Of a stretch of DNA of 64,000 nucleotides, positions 24,811 through 36,335 are shown piece after piece. Source of the DNA: Plutella xylostella (lineage: Eukaryota > Arthropoda > Insecta > Lepidoptera > Plutellidae); assembly GCF_932276165.1 (NCBI RefSeq), contig NC_063983.1, positions 10,609,501 to 10,673,500 on the forward strand, written 5' to 3'. The position numbers and the translations under genes were made by a program. Every line of letters starts with the position of its first letter. Position 1 is the stretch's first letter. The notes under the pieces were generated by a model. It saw only the letters and a list, made by a program, of their open reading frames with translations. It ran no database searches and was not told the origin of the DNA.

Positions 24811-25872
24811 ACAACCTCTTTATAATTGTATAGGACCACGCTGTTTACGTCGTGTATCACAATAAAATAAAATGAACAGTCATTTATTTCAGGGTAATAC
24901 CTATATTTTAGCGCCCCCAGTATATTCTTATTCTATTCTATCAGTTACTTTTAATGTATTTTAAGTTATTATTGATTATTTACTTGGTATTACTTATACT
25001 TAATACATTAAATAAACCATTGCTAAAAGTACTGATTATCATGACATACAGACACTCAAACTACCGTTTCTGTATAGTATAGAAGCTTGTTATGAATAAT
25101 TTAACAGTTGTTAAAATATTCCTTCAGTGTTCACAAGTGTGGAGACAATCCTTGCAAATGTATATTTTTGTAAATGACACAACAGCTCGCTTCGGGAAAA
25201 ACAACTTCTTGCACAAACTATTATAATATAAATAAGTTATGGTAATTTTACGGCCGTCGTAAAGTATCTTTAATATGCAAACCGATCCGTTTTCTATTTA
25301 TGAAATAGGAAGTTAACTTAATTTTAAAGATAACTAAAACTGGATGGCTGTTGTTGTTTAAAACGTAGGTAGACTCTAAAATCTATATGTATTTTTAGAA
25401 AAAAAAAACTGTATTTTATTTTTTATATTGACTTGGACTACCCAAATACGCTATTTATGTATTACGAACTTGATTCAAAGTTCGTATTATGTTAACAGGT
25501 ATTGGCGTATACATTTTATATACCATTGTTAACAATATACAATAAACACGAATATCGGATATTTATGATTTGACTAGATCGCTCCTAAAACTGCCACGCC
25601 GCATGTAAACAAGCCGTGTTACTGGCAAGGCCACTGTATTGTATTTTTTTAAATGTTCCACATCTGCCCAAATATATATGGCCTCTAAATCTATTTTATA
25701 TTATTTAAGCACACAGTGACTCAGAACAGTCAGAACTGATAAAGCCTCAACAGAAAGCGATAATATAATTTATTTTTATTGAAATTGTCTATTTAATAGT
25801 ACAGTGTTAACCAAAGAGAAGAAGCCTTCTATTTTATTCTATAAGTCTTTAATGATCTTTATTCATGAAAAC
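24811..25872. other. No gene seen
   Basis: AT-rich sequence with no supportable coding or RNA feature. Confidence 0.5.
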
Positions 25873-25883
25873 TGATGGTGATT

Positions 25884-26157
25884 GACGACCGAATGACGTA
25901 GTGGTTAGTGACCCTGACTACTGAGTCGATGGTCCCGGGTTCGATTCCCGGCTGGGGCAGATATTTGTTTAAACACAGATATTTGTTCTCGGGTCTTGGA
26001 TGTGCCCGTTAAATGGCAATAGGCCCGCCCGCCCCCTATTACATTGGGACTAACATAACACTCTGGCGAAAAGTGGGTGCAGCAATGCACCTCTGCCTAC
26101 CCCGCAAGGGAGTACATTAGTACAAGGCGTGAGTGCGTGTTTTTTTTTTTTTTTTTT
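25884..26157 (+). mobile_element. tRNA-derived SINE with near-perfect 11-bp TSD
   Basis: Box A TGACGTAGTGG (25894-25904) and box B GGTTCGATTCC (25938-25948) mark the tRNA-like head. The body matches the minus-strand copy at 18243-18505, and the element ends in a T-run (26139-26157). It is flanked by TGATGGTGATT (25873-25883) and TGATGTTGATT (26158-26168), differing at one base. Confidence 0.88.
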
Positions 26158-26168
26158 TGATGTTGATT

Positions 26169-28116
26169 ACCAGACCAATACCAATGTATTGAAGTGTATT
26201 ATCCGCTTACCAGATACATGTAGGTATAATGATGTTATATCCTTATACTGAACCTGTAGTGACTGTGCAGTGTGATGGATGCGCGAGCACGGCGGACATG
26301 GATCGGCTCACCCTTGTGTTGTGGATTTAAAATATAGTTATAGCATTCACACACAGAGCAATGAAACTCAAGCAAACGTGAATGTACATAATTGTATCAC
26401 CTGAATGTTAAATCATGGTTTCATGTAACACTCACAAGATTCACGAGCAATTAAAAGGTTCCAGTAACATAATGAACTTCAATGGCAGGTGGAACTTTTT
26501 TATTTCACAAGAGTGTATTTATGTAGTTACTTAGTTACGTGTTTTTAGTTTCTTAATCAGAGAGATAATAATTAGGTATAAGTTTACTTTTTTATATAGG
26601 TAGTGGTCTAACTAATTTTGGACTTACCCCTATACAAATTAAATCTAAGTACCTACATGCAAACTATAAAATAGGCGTAAATTCGACTCCGCAAATGTTG
26701 ATTAATGATTATTTTGTTTATTATCAGTCTGTGACACGTTTATTACAAATACTTAATGTTAAAAACATAAAATCTATGACATTATGTGCTGAAGCACTGT
26801 TCTAAAACGACCGGCGCGAGCAGGCAATGTCCACTAGACGCTAGTTGAGGCAGGTCAGTGACCCCGTCGTCATTACATAACGCGGCTGAAAATACATAGC
26901 ACGACGAACATACACACCGTTATTTATGTATCACTGTGTAACTGTGTGTATGACAGAATAGCCCAATGAAATGAAAAAAGGTTAAAGCTTGATTGGCACC
27001 TTGAACGTTGACTGGAAGAAATTGCACGATGACAGGCAACTCAAAAGCTGATCGACTTATCGATCGTTTTATCAAAATATAAAAGTTAGGCCGTTAATTA
27101 AGCTCTACAGTAGGTTATCAGTATGTCAGAGGGTTTAACTTTTGTCATTTTGCCTGAACTTCTGAAAATAGGTCCTTTATTACCTACTTAAGGTACTACA
27201 CATCATACATAAAACATTTGTTTTCTAGATAAAACAAGATTATAAAACAGATTTACAATGACTTTACGAGTGGTCGTCAATAAACACGGCTTGATGACCG
27301 AGTTGCGGACCAACAGAAGCCATTCTCACTCGGTTTACACAGCAATCGGCAATAATTGCACACAAGTGCACAGATAAACCATAAACAAGCCAGCCCGAGT
27401 GCATAAAAGGGAACCTGTTTTAACCTATTCAAGTAAAACATTATTTTGATTTACGAACAATATGGACCAGCTAGTCGGAGCCTCGATGTTAGAGCCCTGA
27501 GCCCCCCCGGGCGCCCTGACGGGGAGGGCCGGCGGGGGGCGGGGCGGGCCTCACTAGGTAAGGTCGACTGGTCCAAGTGAGTATCTTATCTAGCCTCCCC
27601 CGCGGGGCTCGGTGCTTGCTCCGCCAGCGGGGGGAGGGGTCGTAGGCTCTAGCGTAGTTCTTGCGGCCGAGACCCGGTTGCGGGTCGATGCTCCTTCAAC
27701 TTGCAGTTTTGTTATTTTATTCGCAGTGTTATTGTTATTGTGCCTAATGTTTACAGTTTACGTAATTCTTAACGAACCAAGTTATGCAATATTCCACTAT
27801 AATGTTACATAATACACATATTTATTTGTTTAGATCTGTCATAAACATGATCCACTTACGATGAAGAATATACTTACCTACGTTATCTTACGACTACTAA
27901 TCTTTTAACCTCTAAATGTGAAATATTGTGACTGGTATTATGCATTAGATGCAAGTGTAGCATTGGAATGGAACCTGGTCCATTTAGAGCGATTTAAGTA
28001 TTCTTCACTATCTGATCTGTACCCGCGTGCTTCAGATGAAGACACGTCTCGAATACAAACTTAACAAAATGTTTAAACTACCATTTCACCTTACTGAAAA
28101 GCAAAAATATAATATA
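26169..28116. other. Non-coding interval with MITE half-site and CpG-rich patch
   Basis: At 26479-26518 the sequence is an inverted half of the ATGAAAAAGTTCCACCTGCC MITE end found at 8877. At 27480-27690 there is a striking CpG/G-rich patch (see the separate promoter entry). The remainder shows no gene. Confidence 0.5.
27401..27500 (+). promoter_or_regulatory. Possible core promoter before a GC-rich patch
   Basis: CATAAAAG (27401-27408) lies ~30 bases before a TTCAAGT initiator-like word and 60 bases before an ATG (27461) opening a 12-codon frame that stops inside the GC-rich block 27500-27690. GTAAGG and GTGAGT donor-like words follow (about 27558 and 27577). It could be the first exon of a non-coding or unrecognised transcript; the evidence is only compositional. 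Confidence 0.3.
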
Positions 28117-28728
28117 GAAAGAAGAAAGAAAGAAAGAAAGAAACATTTATTTGACACACTGAACAATAAAAAACAGAAACAAAAAGAAAAAGAATACTAC
28201 AAATAATTTATATGAAGAGAAAAAAAAAAAACAGAAAATAATACGTAAACAAAGACGGTTGCTGTCCAGAGCGTCAAAAAGGCACCAGCTCAGCGTGTGC
28301 TGTGCCCAGGAGGCCACAGCGCTGGTTTTCAGCTGGCCCTTTGTGTTGTGACCTCAGTCACGAACGCGAGGTATATTAATTAGGATGGGTTGTGTTGTGT
28401 TGTGTGTGTGTGTGTGTGTGTATGTGTGGAATGTGTGTATATTTGAGTAAGCTAAGTTGGTGTATAAGTAGATATAAGTAAGTAGGTACATTAAGTAAAA
28501 ATATATATTTATAAATAATAAGACGCATAATACTAAGTTTATAAATAAACCATAAATAATAGAATAGGTACAATATAAATGCATAACATAATATAATAAG
28601 AGTTACATAAAAGTACGTAAGTAGGTAGCCGGTCCGGATACCGCGAATACATTATATTATTATGTAGGTAGGTATAAGCCAATATGAAACGGCACCCACA
28701 GCCTGCAGAGGCATAAAATATTTTTTCA

Positions 28729-28825
28729 GTATCCGGGCGCGACCCGTTCAGTGTGCCCGCGTCATCCCGCCAGCCATGCGTAGATAACGGGACGAGGCGG
28801 CGCCCGCGCACATACGCCCGGATAC
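28729..28825 (-). repeat. GC-rich inverted repeat in the LINE 3' region
   Basis: GTATCCGGGCG (28729-28739) and its exact complement CGCCCGGATAC (28815-28825) enclose a GC-rich segment within otherwise AT-rich LINE 3' sequence. It could form an RNA stem recognised by the element's reverse transcriptase; that role is inference. Confidence 0.6.
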
Positions 28826-29367
28826 CGAGCACCCCAGTCACCCCACGAACAGTTAGCAACAGGCAACAACTAACAATAAACACCAGTGGATAGGTGGATA
28901 CTAGTGATATAAATGCCTAAAGTTCGTTTCATTATGATATTAAGGCAGCGTCGACCCAAAAAAGAGGTAAGTTAAATTGTATTATTTATTATTGTGGTGC
29001 AATAAAATCAATACACAGAAATTAAAAGTAGGTATATATATGTAATGACGAAGATAAGAATAATAAAATGTAATAGTAGGTGTAAACAATACAATATAGG
29101 TGTGAACAGTGTGGTCATATAATTATAGTAGAAATCATTATATTATAACAATATTTTATACCTATTAATATAGAAAATAAAATAGAATTAAATATTTAAT
29201 GTTTTTTCAGGGGCAATTTAAGCAGCAGACCAACAGAAAAAGAAATCCAGAAAAACCAGATGTTAAGATGCTCAGGTGATGGTCCACCCACCTCGTGCAG
29301 CCTGCAGCTAAGCAGTCTGGAGCCGAGACACAGCCACGGAACACCGAGCCTTGCTGTGCGTGAATAC

Positions 29368-32247
29368 TTATGAAGTAGGTATAACTTCATATGGCCCTTT
29401 TCGTTGTTCTTCAAGTAGGATCATTCTGTACCGATACTTAAAAGTGGTAATTGATTTCAGGTCACGAAGGGGTGGTCTCAGCGTGTTCCATATGAAGCTG
29501 GCTGCATAACGGAACGAGTGGCGAAACAGAGCGGTTTTGTGCTTCGGTGTGACCATCAGATAAGTGGACGCCCTAGTATTAATTGAGTGATAGTCGCGTG
29601 ACCATGCAAGTTTGTTGAATAGGTACTGGGGTGATTTGTACTTTATAACTCCAAACAGAAGCGCAGCAAGGTGCAGCCGCTGTCTGGCGGCTACCTTCAG
29701 TAGCCCGCAAGAGTTGAGATAAGGGGTAACATGGGAGCGGGGGGGGATGTCCATACAAAATCTAATACAGGCGTTTTGTACCCTTTGCAGTAGTTTATCA
29801 GTTTTTCTTAAAAGGCATGGGCCATATACAGTGTCAGCATAATTTAATTTGGAAAGAACAAGCGACTCACATAACTGTATTCGCAGATTAACATCAATGT
29901 AACGTCTAATTTTATAAAGTGTCTTAAGTCTGAAGAAGCAGTTTTTGACCATTTCAGTTACGTGTTTTTCAAACCGTAAATAATTGTCGAATGTTAGGCC
30001 TAGGTTACGAGCTTCGGTTACCTGTTCAATATTTACTCCTGCTATTTTTATATTAGGGTTATTGTTATTAGTAGTTTGAACTTGTTTCCTTGTGCCGATT
30101 ACAATATATTTTGATTTGTCAGGGTTTAGCTTTAAAAAATTTTTGTTCGACCAAGTTGAAATACGATCCAAGTCATGGTTTATAAGATCACAAGTATTGT
30201 TAACGTCAGATGGGGGTCCTGATAGATATAATTGTAGGTCATCAGCATAGATGTGGTATTTGCAATTTACAATCTCGTTGGTGATATCGCTAGCGTAAAG
30301 GATAAATAACAGTGGTCCTAAAGTGGATCCTTGCGGGACTCCTCTGGATACTGGATACTCAGCAGAAGCAACTGTATTACCATCGCATTTCCTCAGTTTA
30401 ACTATTTGAGAGCGTTGATCTAGGTAGCTGTAAAACCATTTGACTGTATTAGCGTCGAAACCGTAGTATGTCAACTTTGCGATTAGTAGCGGAACATTGA
30501 TAGTGTCAAAAGCGCGGGAAAAATCCAACAAAGTGAGAATGGTGGACATACCCTTGTCCGCGGAGGCCAGTATATTATCTACAACGTCAATTAGGGCAGT
30601 AGAGGTGCTGCGGCCTCGACGAAAACCGGACTGTACATCAGGCAGAATTCCATTTACCTCCAGGTAGTGTGACATTTGGTTATATACTGCTTTTTCCAGG
30701 ATCTTTGACATACATGATAGCAAGCTAATCGGACGTAGGTCTTTGTATTGACTCGGAGTAGGTACTTTAGGTATAGGACTGACCAGGGCAATTTTCCACG
30801 GATCCGGAAATGTAGAAGTTTGAATAGAGTAGTTGATTATAAAAGTGATAATATCTAAGGTTCGCGGTAGCGTCAGCATAATCATAGCCAATGATATGCC
30901 GTCACATCCGAGTGCATTAGATTTAAGTTTGTTGATAATTTTTCCAACCATTAGTTCGTCGATAGGGGTAATATTGAATTTGTATGTGCCATGTCTGTGA
31001 GATTCATAATAGATTATATCTGATAAATTGATGTTATTATTACCTGGAATGTCAAGGAAGTGTTTATTAATTATGTCTGGATCACTAAAGCTATCAGGTA
31101 GGCAGTCATTTTTGTGTTTACGAAGAACAGTATTTTTAAGATTCTGCCATAATTTTGCCGAGTTTTTGATATTGTTATTTATGTTGGACTGAAAATATGC
31201 TCGCTTTTCATTGTGTAAAGCTGCATTTACTAAATGTTTCAGGTCCTTATAATAATTGTTATCTGAAGCGGAGTTAGTGATACGGAACCGTTTATGGGCT
31301 GCGTCTCTCAAACTCATCATGTACTTCACGTTATCAGTGATCCACGGGTAGTCGGCGCCCTTCACACGGACAGTGCGCTCGGGAGCATGTAGATCAAACA
31401 ATTTTATCATGTAATCAGTAAATGTAGCTACCATTTTATTGACATCAGTAAAACTTTTTATATGTTCCCAATTAATTGAATTTAGGTCGAAGTTAAATTG
31501 TTCCAAAATAATATTTTTTAATGGCCGGTATGTAATCCATTGGGGCAACGGTTTTGGTTTTTTAACATTCAGTCCTACTGTTATGAATGCATGATGTCCT
31601 AAAGTAGGTATGTAATCGACATTTAAACTCTTAATATCCAAGTCTGAGCAAACGACATCTATCAAAGTTTCGCTACTGATAGTGAAATGCGTAGGGTCGG
31701 TTACGTACTGTTTTAAATCAACCGTTTGTACAAAATCATCAAAATGACGCCTTTTGTAGTCAGTACTATTAGGTAGAAGATTAATATTAAAGTCACCAAG
31801 CACAATCATCTGATCGTAATTTGTGAAGGATGTTATACTGTCTGTTAATGCATCAAAGAATATACTACAATCTTGCCACGGCGGTCTGTATGCTGTTCCG
31901 ATAAGCAGTTTTATTGTGTTAACGGTACAACTTAACCACATTTGTTCGACGCCGGCCGCGGCGGGATGTGTGCGAAATCTTACCTTAAGACCCGTTTTCA
32001 CATACATACCTACGCCTCCACCTCGCATGCGCTTACCTGGGGGTCTCGGCGTGTGGCGTAGTTTGTAGCCGGGTATGACGGGCGCGCGGTCTATTTCCCC
32101 TTCCCTGAGCCAAGTTTCGTTGATAGCCATAATGTCAACATCATAGCGCAGTACCGTGGCTATGAGTTCATCATGCCCTGTGCCCAATGATCCCGCATTA
32201 AAGAGCCCAACTAATAATGACTTGTTTTTACCGGTCATTCTGTACAT
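29368..32247 (-). CDS. LINE ORF2: AP endonuclease and reverse transcriptase, 959 aa
   Basis: The intact 959-codon frame has family-typical length. Residues ~13-225 form the APE-type endonuclease (LFNAGSL, NETWL at 43-47, RGGGVGMYV, AYRPP, GDFN at 151-154). The expected terminal SDH is GHH (217-219), so the catalytic Asp position looks substituted. The reverse transcriptase covers ~480-730 with RPISLL, QSGFRRGRST, LLDFSRAFD (Asp 575), SRGVPQGSTLGPLLF and YADD (667-670), followed by the usual thumb and C-terminal region. The enzyme nicks target DNA and copies the element RNA there. ATG 32247 is chosen because the endonuclease begins right after it. No stop or frameshift is present, so RT activity is plausible. 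Confidence 0.93.
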   Translation of the reverse strand: MYRMTGKNKSLLVGLFNAGSLGTGHDELIATVLRYDVDIMAINETWLREGEIDRAPVIPGYKLRHTPRPPGKRMRGGGVGMYVKTGLKVRFRTHPAAAGVEQMWLSCTVNTIKLLIGTAYRPPWQDCSIFFDALTDSITSFTNYDQMIVLGDFNINLLPNSTDYKRRHFDDFVQTVDLKQYVTDPTHFTISSETLIDVVCSDLDIKSLNVDYIPTLGHHAFITVGLNVKKPKPLPQWITYRPLKNIILEQFNFDLNSINWEHIKSFTDVNKMVATFTDYMIKLFDLHAPERTVRVKGADYPWITDNVKYMMSLRDAAHKRFRITNSASDNNYYKDLKHLVNAALHNEKRAYFQSNINNNIKNSAKLWQNLKNTVLRKHKNDCLPDSFSDPDIINKHFLDIPGNNNINLSDIIYYESHRHGTYKFNITPIDELMVGKIINKLKSNALGCDGISLAMIMLTLPRTLDIITFIINYSIQTSTFPDPWKIALVSPIPKVPTPSQYKDLRPISLLSCMSKILEKAVYNQMSHYLEVNGILPDVQSGFRRGRSTSTALIDVVDNILASADKGMSTILTLLDFSRAFDTINVPLLIAKLTYYGFDANTVKWFYSYLDQRSQIVKLRKCDGNTVASAEYPVSRGVPQGSTLGPLLFILYASDITNEIVNCKYHIYADDLQLYLSGPPSDVNNTCDLINHDLDRISTWSNKNFLKLNPDKSKYIVIGTRKQVQTTNNNNPNIKIAGVNIEQVTEARNLGLTFDNYLRFEKHVTEMVKNCFFRLKTLYKIRRYIDVNLRIQLCESLVLSKLNYADTVYGPCLLRKTDKLLQRVQNACIRFCMDIPPRSHVTPYLNSCGLLKVAARQRLHLAALLFGVIKYKSPQYLFNKLAWSRDYHSINTRASTYLMVTPKHKTALFRHSFRYAASFIWNTLRPPLRDLKSITTFKYRYRMILLEEQRKGPYEVIPTS

Positions 32248-32686
32248 AATATAGAAATGTAGATAGTTTGTATAAGATAATATAATATAATGTATATATA
32301 TAGGATATGTTTGTAATATGTATGATGTGTGCGTGGGGACTTTTATAATAATAATAAGGTGTAACTTTGCGTTCGAGCGTGGGAGTGGTAATAATTAGTG
32401 TGGTATCTAGCGAAATAAACATTATAATGCCAGGATAAAATAGTACTGTATTAGAGAACTGGGGCACAGTTTGACGTCTGGGCAGCAACTCAATCAGAGC
32501 AGTGACTGGGGTACAAGTGGTACAACAATAACATACAAGATTCACATACAGTACAAAACAAAATAGGCACGTAGTACAAATAACACATAACAGAGACACA
32601 AACAGGCAAAATAGTATCATTAGGGGACAGCTAATATGGTCAACGAGCGGTTTATGACGCGACTCCAAATACACGACTAATGTCAT
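32228..32686 (-). CDS. Open frame between LINE ORF1 and ORF2, 152 codons, uncertain
   Basis: This frame bridges the two LINE ORFs: its ATG overlaps the last 35 bases of ORF1 and its stop overlaps the first 20 bases of ORF2. The first half is hydrophobic and Cys-rich (a stretch of about 40 residues that could span a membrane), the second half Tyr/Ile-rich. No domain is recognised. Overlap at both ends is suggestive of a translated linker, but chance is quite possible because the region is AT/T-biased on this strand. Confidence 0.3.
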   Translation of the reverse strand: MTLVVYLESRHKPLVDHISCPLMILFCLFVSLLCVICTTCLFCFVLYVNLVCYCCTTCTPVTALIELLPRRQTVPQFSNTVLFYPGIIMFISLDTTLIITTPTLERKVTPYYYYKSPHAHIIHITNISYIYTLYYIILYKLSTFLYYVQNDR

Positions 32687-32830
32687 CAGCTGACCGTATC
32701 CAGTGTCGAGGTGTGTCCTGTCCCTGGCGGGCGTATATGCGACCCTTCTTGGTCCAGAGAAACCTCCAGGACAGACGTCGCCCTACTTCCCGCGTTTGGT
32801 AGTATAGTTGGCGGTTGATATATGAGTACT
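32652..32830 (-). pseudogene. C-terminal fragment of LINE ORF1 (FP-like domain)
   Basis: The minus-strand frame ending at 32652 contains YINRQLYYQTREVGRRLSW, then WTKKGRIYARQ and IRSADDISRVFG, the recognisable C-terminus of CR1-type ORF1 proteins that share the FP-type fold (nucleic-acid-binding chaperone). The N-terminal part is missing because the element is 5'-truncated, so this piece is not functional by itself. The codons before YINRQL may be flanking DNA. Confidence 0.75.
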
Positions 32831-34930
32831 TAAACAATGTTGCCATGACTTATTTATTTCTACGATATGGCTGTAATGATATTGGTAACAATTACAGAGA
32901 CAGATACAGTTTTTATTGCTGAAAATATTCCAGACAATAACATTTAATTAAAAAGAGTTCAAGACCAGCTTTTTTTGGCAGTCTGCTTACAAGAAATATA
33001 ATTATTTTTAGATAATTAAGTAAGTACTTATTTAGGAGTGAACAGATAAAGCTTATCTAGTGGAGGTTATTCTCCTTGACTGAAGCCACTGTACTTACTT
33101 ATAGGTAAATACTTACTTAAAAAAACACAATTAGGAAATTTTGACCATGTCTAATATTTATTCTTTGTAATTGGTTTGAACTAATATAATATATCCTAGG
33201 TACTTACAAGCTTACAACATGAAGGTAATTTGTACTTATATTTTTACCAACAATAAATAGCGTATAATGCAAGCAGTCACCGACCTCTCAAGGATAGCAT
33301 ATCTACAGGCCACACCCGCTGCTGCTGCAATATGGCCCTTATTAATGCATCGTAAAACATATTTTAGCGTATTCATGTTTATTTCGAAATATTCTATGTG
33401 TTGTTTGATTGATTTTGTCGAAGATAAAGTTTTAGTTTTCATACTGCAGTGCATGGAAATGATTACGAAATGCGCCTAGAGCAGTAAGTATAAGTACATT
33501 ATACCTACCGTAACCAATTAAATAACCCTGGCTAGATGCTGGCACTTCGACTGTATGTGATAAATTGATAATAATAATATGAAATGTACTAAACACTATT
33601 ATTAATGGCTTTCTGACGGTTTATTGAGCACAGTGGCTAACTTTATTACCGACTTCTATGTTCAATGAACTCCACAAAACTCTAATTTCCAATTTCAAAT
33701 TCTGATTAGAAAAAGAAATTCGGTATAACTTATGCCGATGACAATTTATTGAATGACGGCACTATATACTCTATACACACAAGCACCTTTTTCCATAATT
33801 ATTTTCAGGAATGCCATGAAATTTAACCTAACTGAACAAAGGTCACAACTTTTGAACTGAATTACAGCCTAAACTTGATAAATGATTAGGTACAGTTTCT
33901 ACTAAAACTGTGTCGTCGATGTAAACAAACCCACGCATTGTTTCAAACCACTTCCATTGTTGAAAACAAAACCATTACTACTAGCTAGCTGTAGGTACAT
34001 GCGAGCAGTACATGAGTAATAAAATAAGTATAACATTTGTTGAAAACATTGCGAGTACTGAAATATCACACGGACACATGTTAGTTCGCGTTATCCACTG
34101 CCATAAAGATTATAGAGCTCGCGTTAGGGATCCGTGAAGTGAAGTAGACACAGTTGTTGTAAAAACCTACATAGTTAGGGTTCCTAGCAAGCTTTTTATT
34201 TATATACGTGAAACACAAAGTTTAACCGTATCATAACAAAATAGGAGGAGGACTGCTGAATGAATAGTTACTGTAGGCAGTAAGTAAATATCTAAACACG
34301 TTCATAATATTGTATCTGTTGTGCGATTAACAATTAATCGGAATTCCTTACTAGAAGCATATAAACCACTCATATAAAGTACTTAATTATATCTATGAAC
34401 TACAGATTTACACACATTATAATTAAAATGGAACTACCGAACCAAAATCTGGTCGTGTTCCTGTTATAAATGGTATATGTTTAACTCTTCTTAATTAAAG
34501 TTGACCCATTTATCAGCACAGGAAGTGTCGGCGGGTGTACAGCGGCGGGTGTACACCGCGGGTGCATTATGACTATGACTTAATTAGTTGCGTTAAAAAA
34601 TACTATGTTTGTATTAACGTGGACAGGAAGTGTGTGTTTTATCTTTATAGCACTTTTTAAATTACAATTGAGTTCGAAATGAGCTTTTTTAGGCAAAAAT
34701 GGAGATCGTTTAAAAACTGAAAAGTGATAATATCTTATTGTAATTACATAAGTACATTGTGTTTTAAGTGAAGGATGAATGGTTTTGTAATTACAGTAAC
34801 ATAATTTAATTTGATAATCTTCGGCTTTTAAAGTAAGCTTCAAAAATATTTAGACCCTTTTCACTACTATATTGTTGCTACTAAGCAGTTGCAGACCAAT
34901 AGCTATAAAATTAGTTCTAAACACGAGGAA
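32831..34930. other. No gene seen
   Basis: AT-rich sequence; frames are short and unrecognised. Confidence 0.5.
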
Positions 34931-35030
34931 ATGTATTTATTTATTTATTGGCATCACACAACAGGCACAAGTACATAACACAACATATAAAAAAATATAA
35001 ATTCAAGCTTAAAACTAGTAATGCACTATA
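34931..35030 (-). repeat. LINE 3' tail remnant
   Basis: On the minus strand CTTGTGCCTGTTGTGTGATG then CCAATAAATAAATAAATA is a typical LINE 3' terminus with an (AAAT)n tail. Only the end is recognisable; the 5' limit is unknown. Confidence 0.5.
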
Positions 35031-36210
35031 ATGGTGTGTTGACAGCATGCTAAGTTTCTTTAAAAAAAGATTATATTATTGCCTACCAAATAACAAAACT
35101 AAGTACCTGCTATGGAATCCTACACCATCAAAGAATTATTAAATAAACTGTAGAGCTAAACTACCATTGAAGGTTTATCTGGTAATGCTCATATCGCACC
35201 ACTCATTGTGTTTCAAAACAAAACAAATCATTATAATTACTTACACACTTTGACATTAAATTGCGTATTATTTTAAAGTTCCTACTAATAAATGTAAAAT
35301 ACAAATACAAAAATTTGATATTTGTTTATTAATTGATATTTGTTAATTAACTGTCTTTTTATCAATGGTAATAACTCCGGTATTATACAGGTTGTTGAAT
35401 AAGGGTGAGATTGAGTATAGAAAGCGCAACAACTTTGTACCATATTTCGGCAATTTTTTTGATTTTTACTATTTTTGGTAACGCGAAAATTTTATAGATA
35501 TTTTTAAACGTTACCTAAATGAAATGCTCTTTTTGATACCCTATAGTAAACAACCAACTTACCCAAACCCACATAACGGGTGAGTAATTCTCTTTTCAGC
35601 CACCCACTGAGTACGGGTTTAAAATGACAGAGAGTCATTTCACTCGCATAACAAATGCGAGCAATTTGAATATGGAACCTTGTCACAATCACGCAATCAT
35701 CATTTTATAATAATTTATTCACTAAACCCGCGCTGTGTGACTGCTAATGCTTTTATTGAATTATCATAGAATTGGCCGACCATTTCAGTGCATTATTCGT
35801 ACATTAGTGACCATTTAATAATAATAAGTACCAACTTATGTGTATTTTTGATATATATTCATTCCTGACACACACACTCACGCATTGTATCACTCTACTC
35901 CTTTGCGCCTGTACTCGGTACTATTGTACATTTTTGATTAGTATTTATCCCCAATCAGTATTCTAATGACCGAATGCCATGGAACTGCCCCTCCTTCCTC
36001 CTATTTTCCTTTCTACCAGATTTCCAACACAGGACCTCAACCAATACTGTGTTTGTCCAAAATTGAATGTTTTGTTTGGAACAATAGAAACGGATTTACA
36101 GACCGCAATAATTTTGATAGTGCAATAAAAGCCGGCATTACACGATTCTCTTTTTGACTACCGCTGCGCGCCTCCACCATATGGCCGATTAAAGCCGTCT
36201 CATTTGATAT
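35031..36210. other. No gene seen; end of a CAGG(G/T)TGTT-type repeat at 35386
   Basis: ACAGGTTGTTGAATAAGGGT at 35388 resembles the end of a common insect MITE (also near 60937). A 63-codon frame at 35966-36157 is not recognised. Confidence 0.4.
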
Positions 36211-36215
36211 GAATG

Positions 36216-36335
36216 AGTCCCCCCCCGCACCTGCCCCCCCCCCCCCCCCGCACCTGCGCCCCCCCCAGGACCCCCCGCAACCCCACACCCCCGAGGGTAT
36301 AAATCAGGGTGTCCCTTCCGCAACACTAGCTCGCT
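36216..36335 (+). promoter_or_regulatory. C-tract plus TATA box, possible promoter
   Basis: Long C-runs (36220-36275; i-motif/G4-capable) are followed by TATAAAT at 36298-36304 and a CAACACTAGC word ~28 bases further. The arrangement looks like a TATA promoter on the plus strand, but the following short frame (ATG at 36341) ends after about 21 codons and no gene is recognised. Confidence 0.35.

Larger units (their letters stand above)
28117..32830 (-). mobile_element. CR1-like LINE, 5'-truncated, minus strand
   Basis: Reading the minus strand: the C-terminal part of an ORF1, an overlapping 152-codon frame, a complete ORF2, a ~1.2-kb 3' region, then AATAAATGTTTC followed by (TTTC)n (plus-strand GAAAGAAAG at about 28122-28141), the usual LINE tail. 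The 5' end is cut within ORF1 near 32830. The ORF1 type (FP-like C-terminus) and YADD-type RT fit the CR1/L2/Daphne branch of the Jockey superfamily; finer placement needs a tree. Confidence 0.82.
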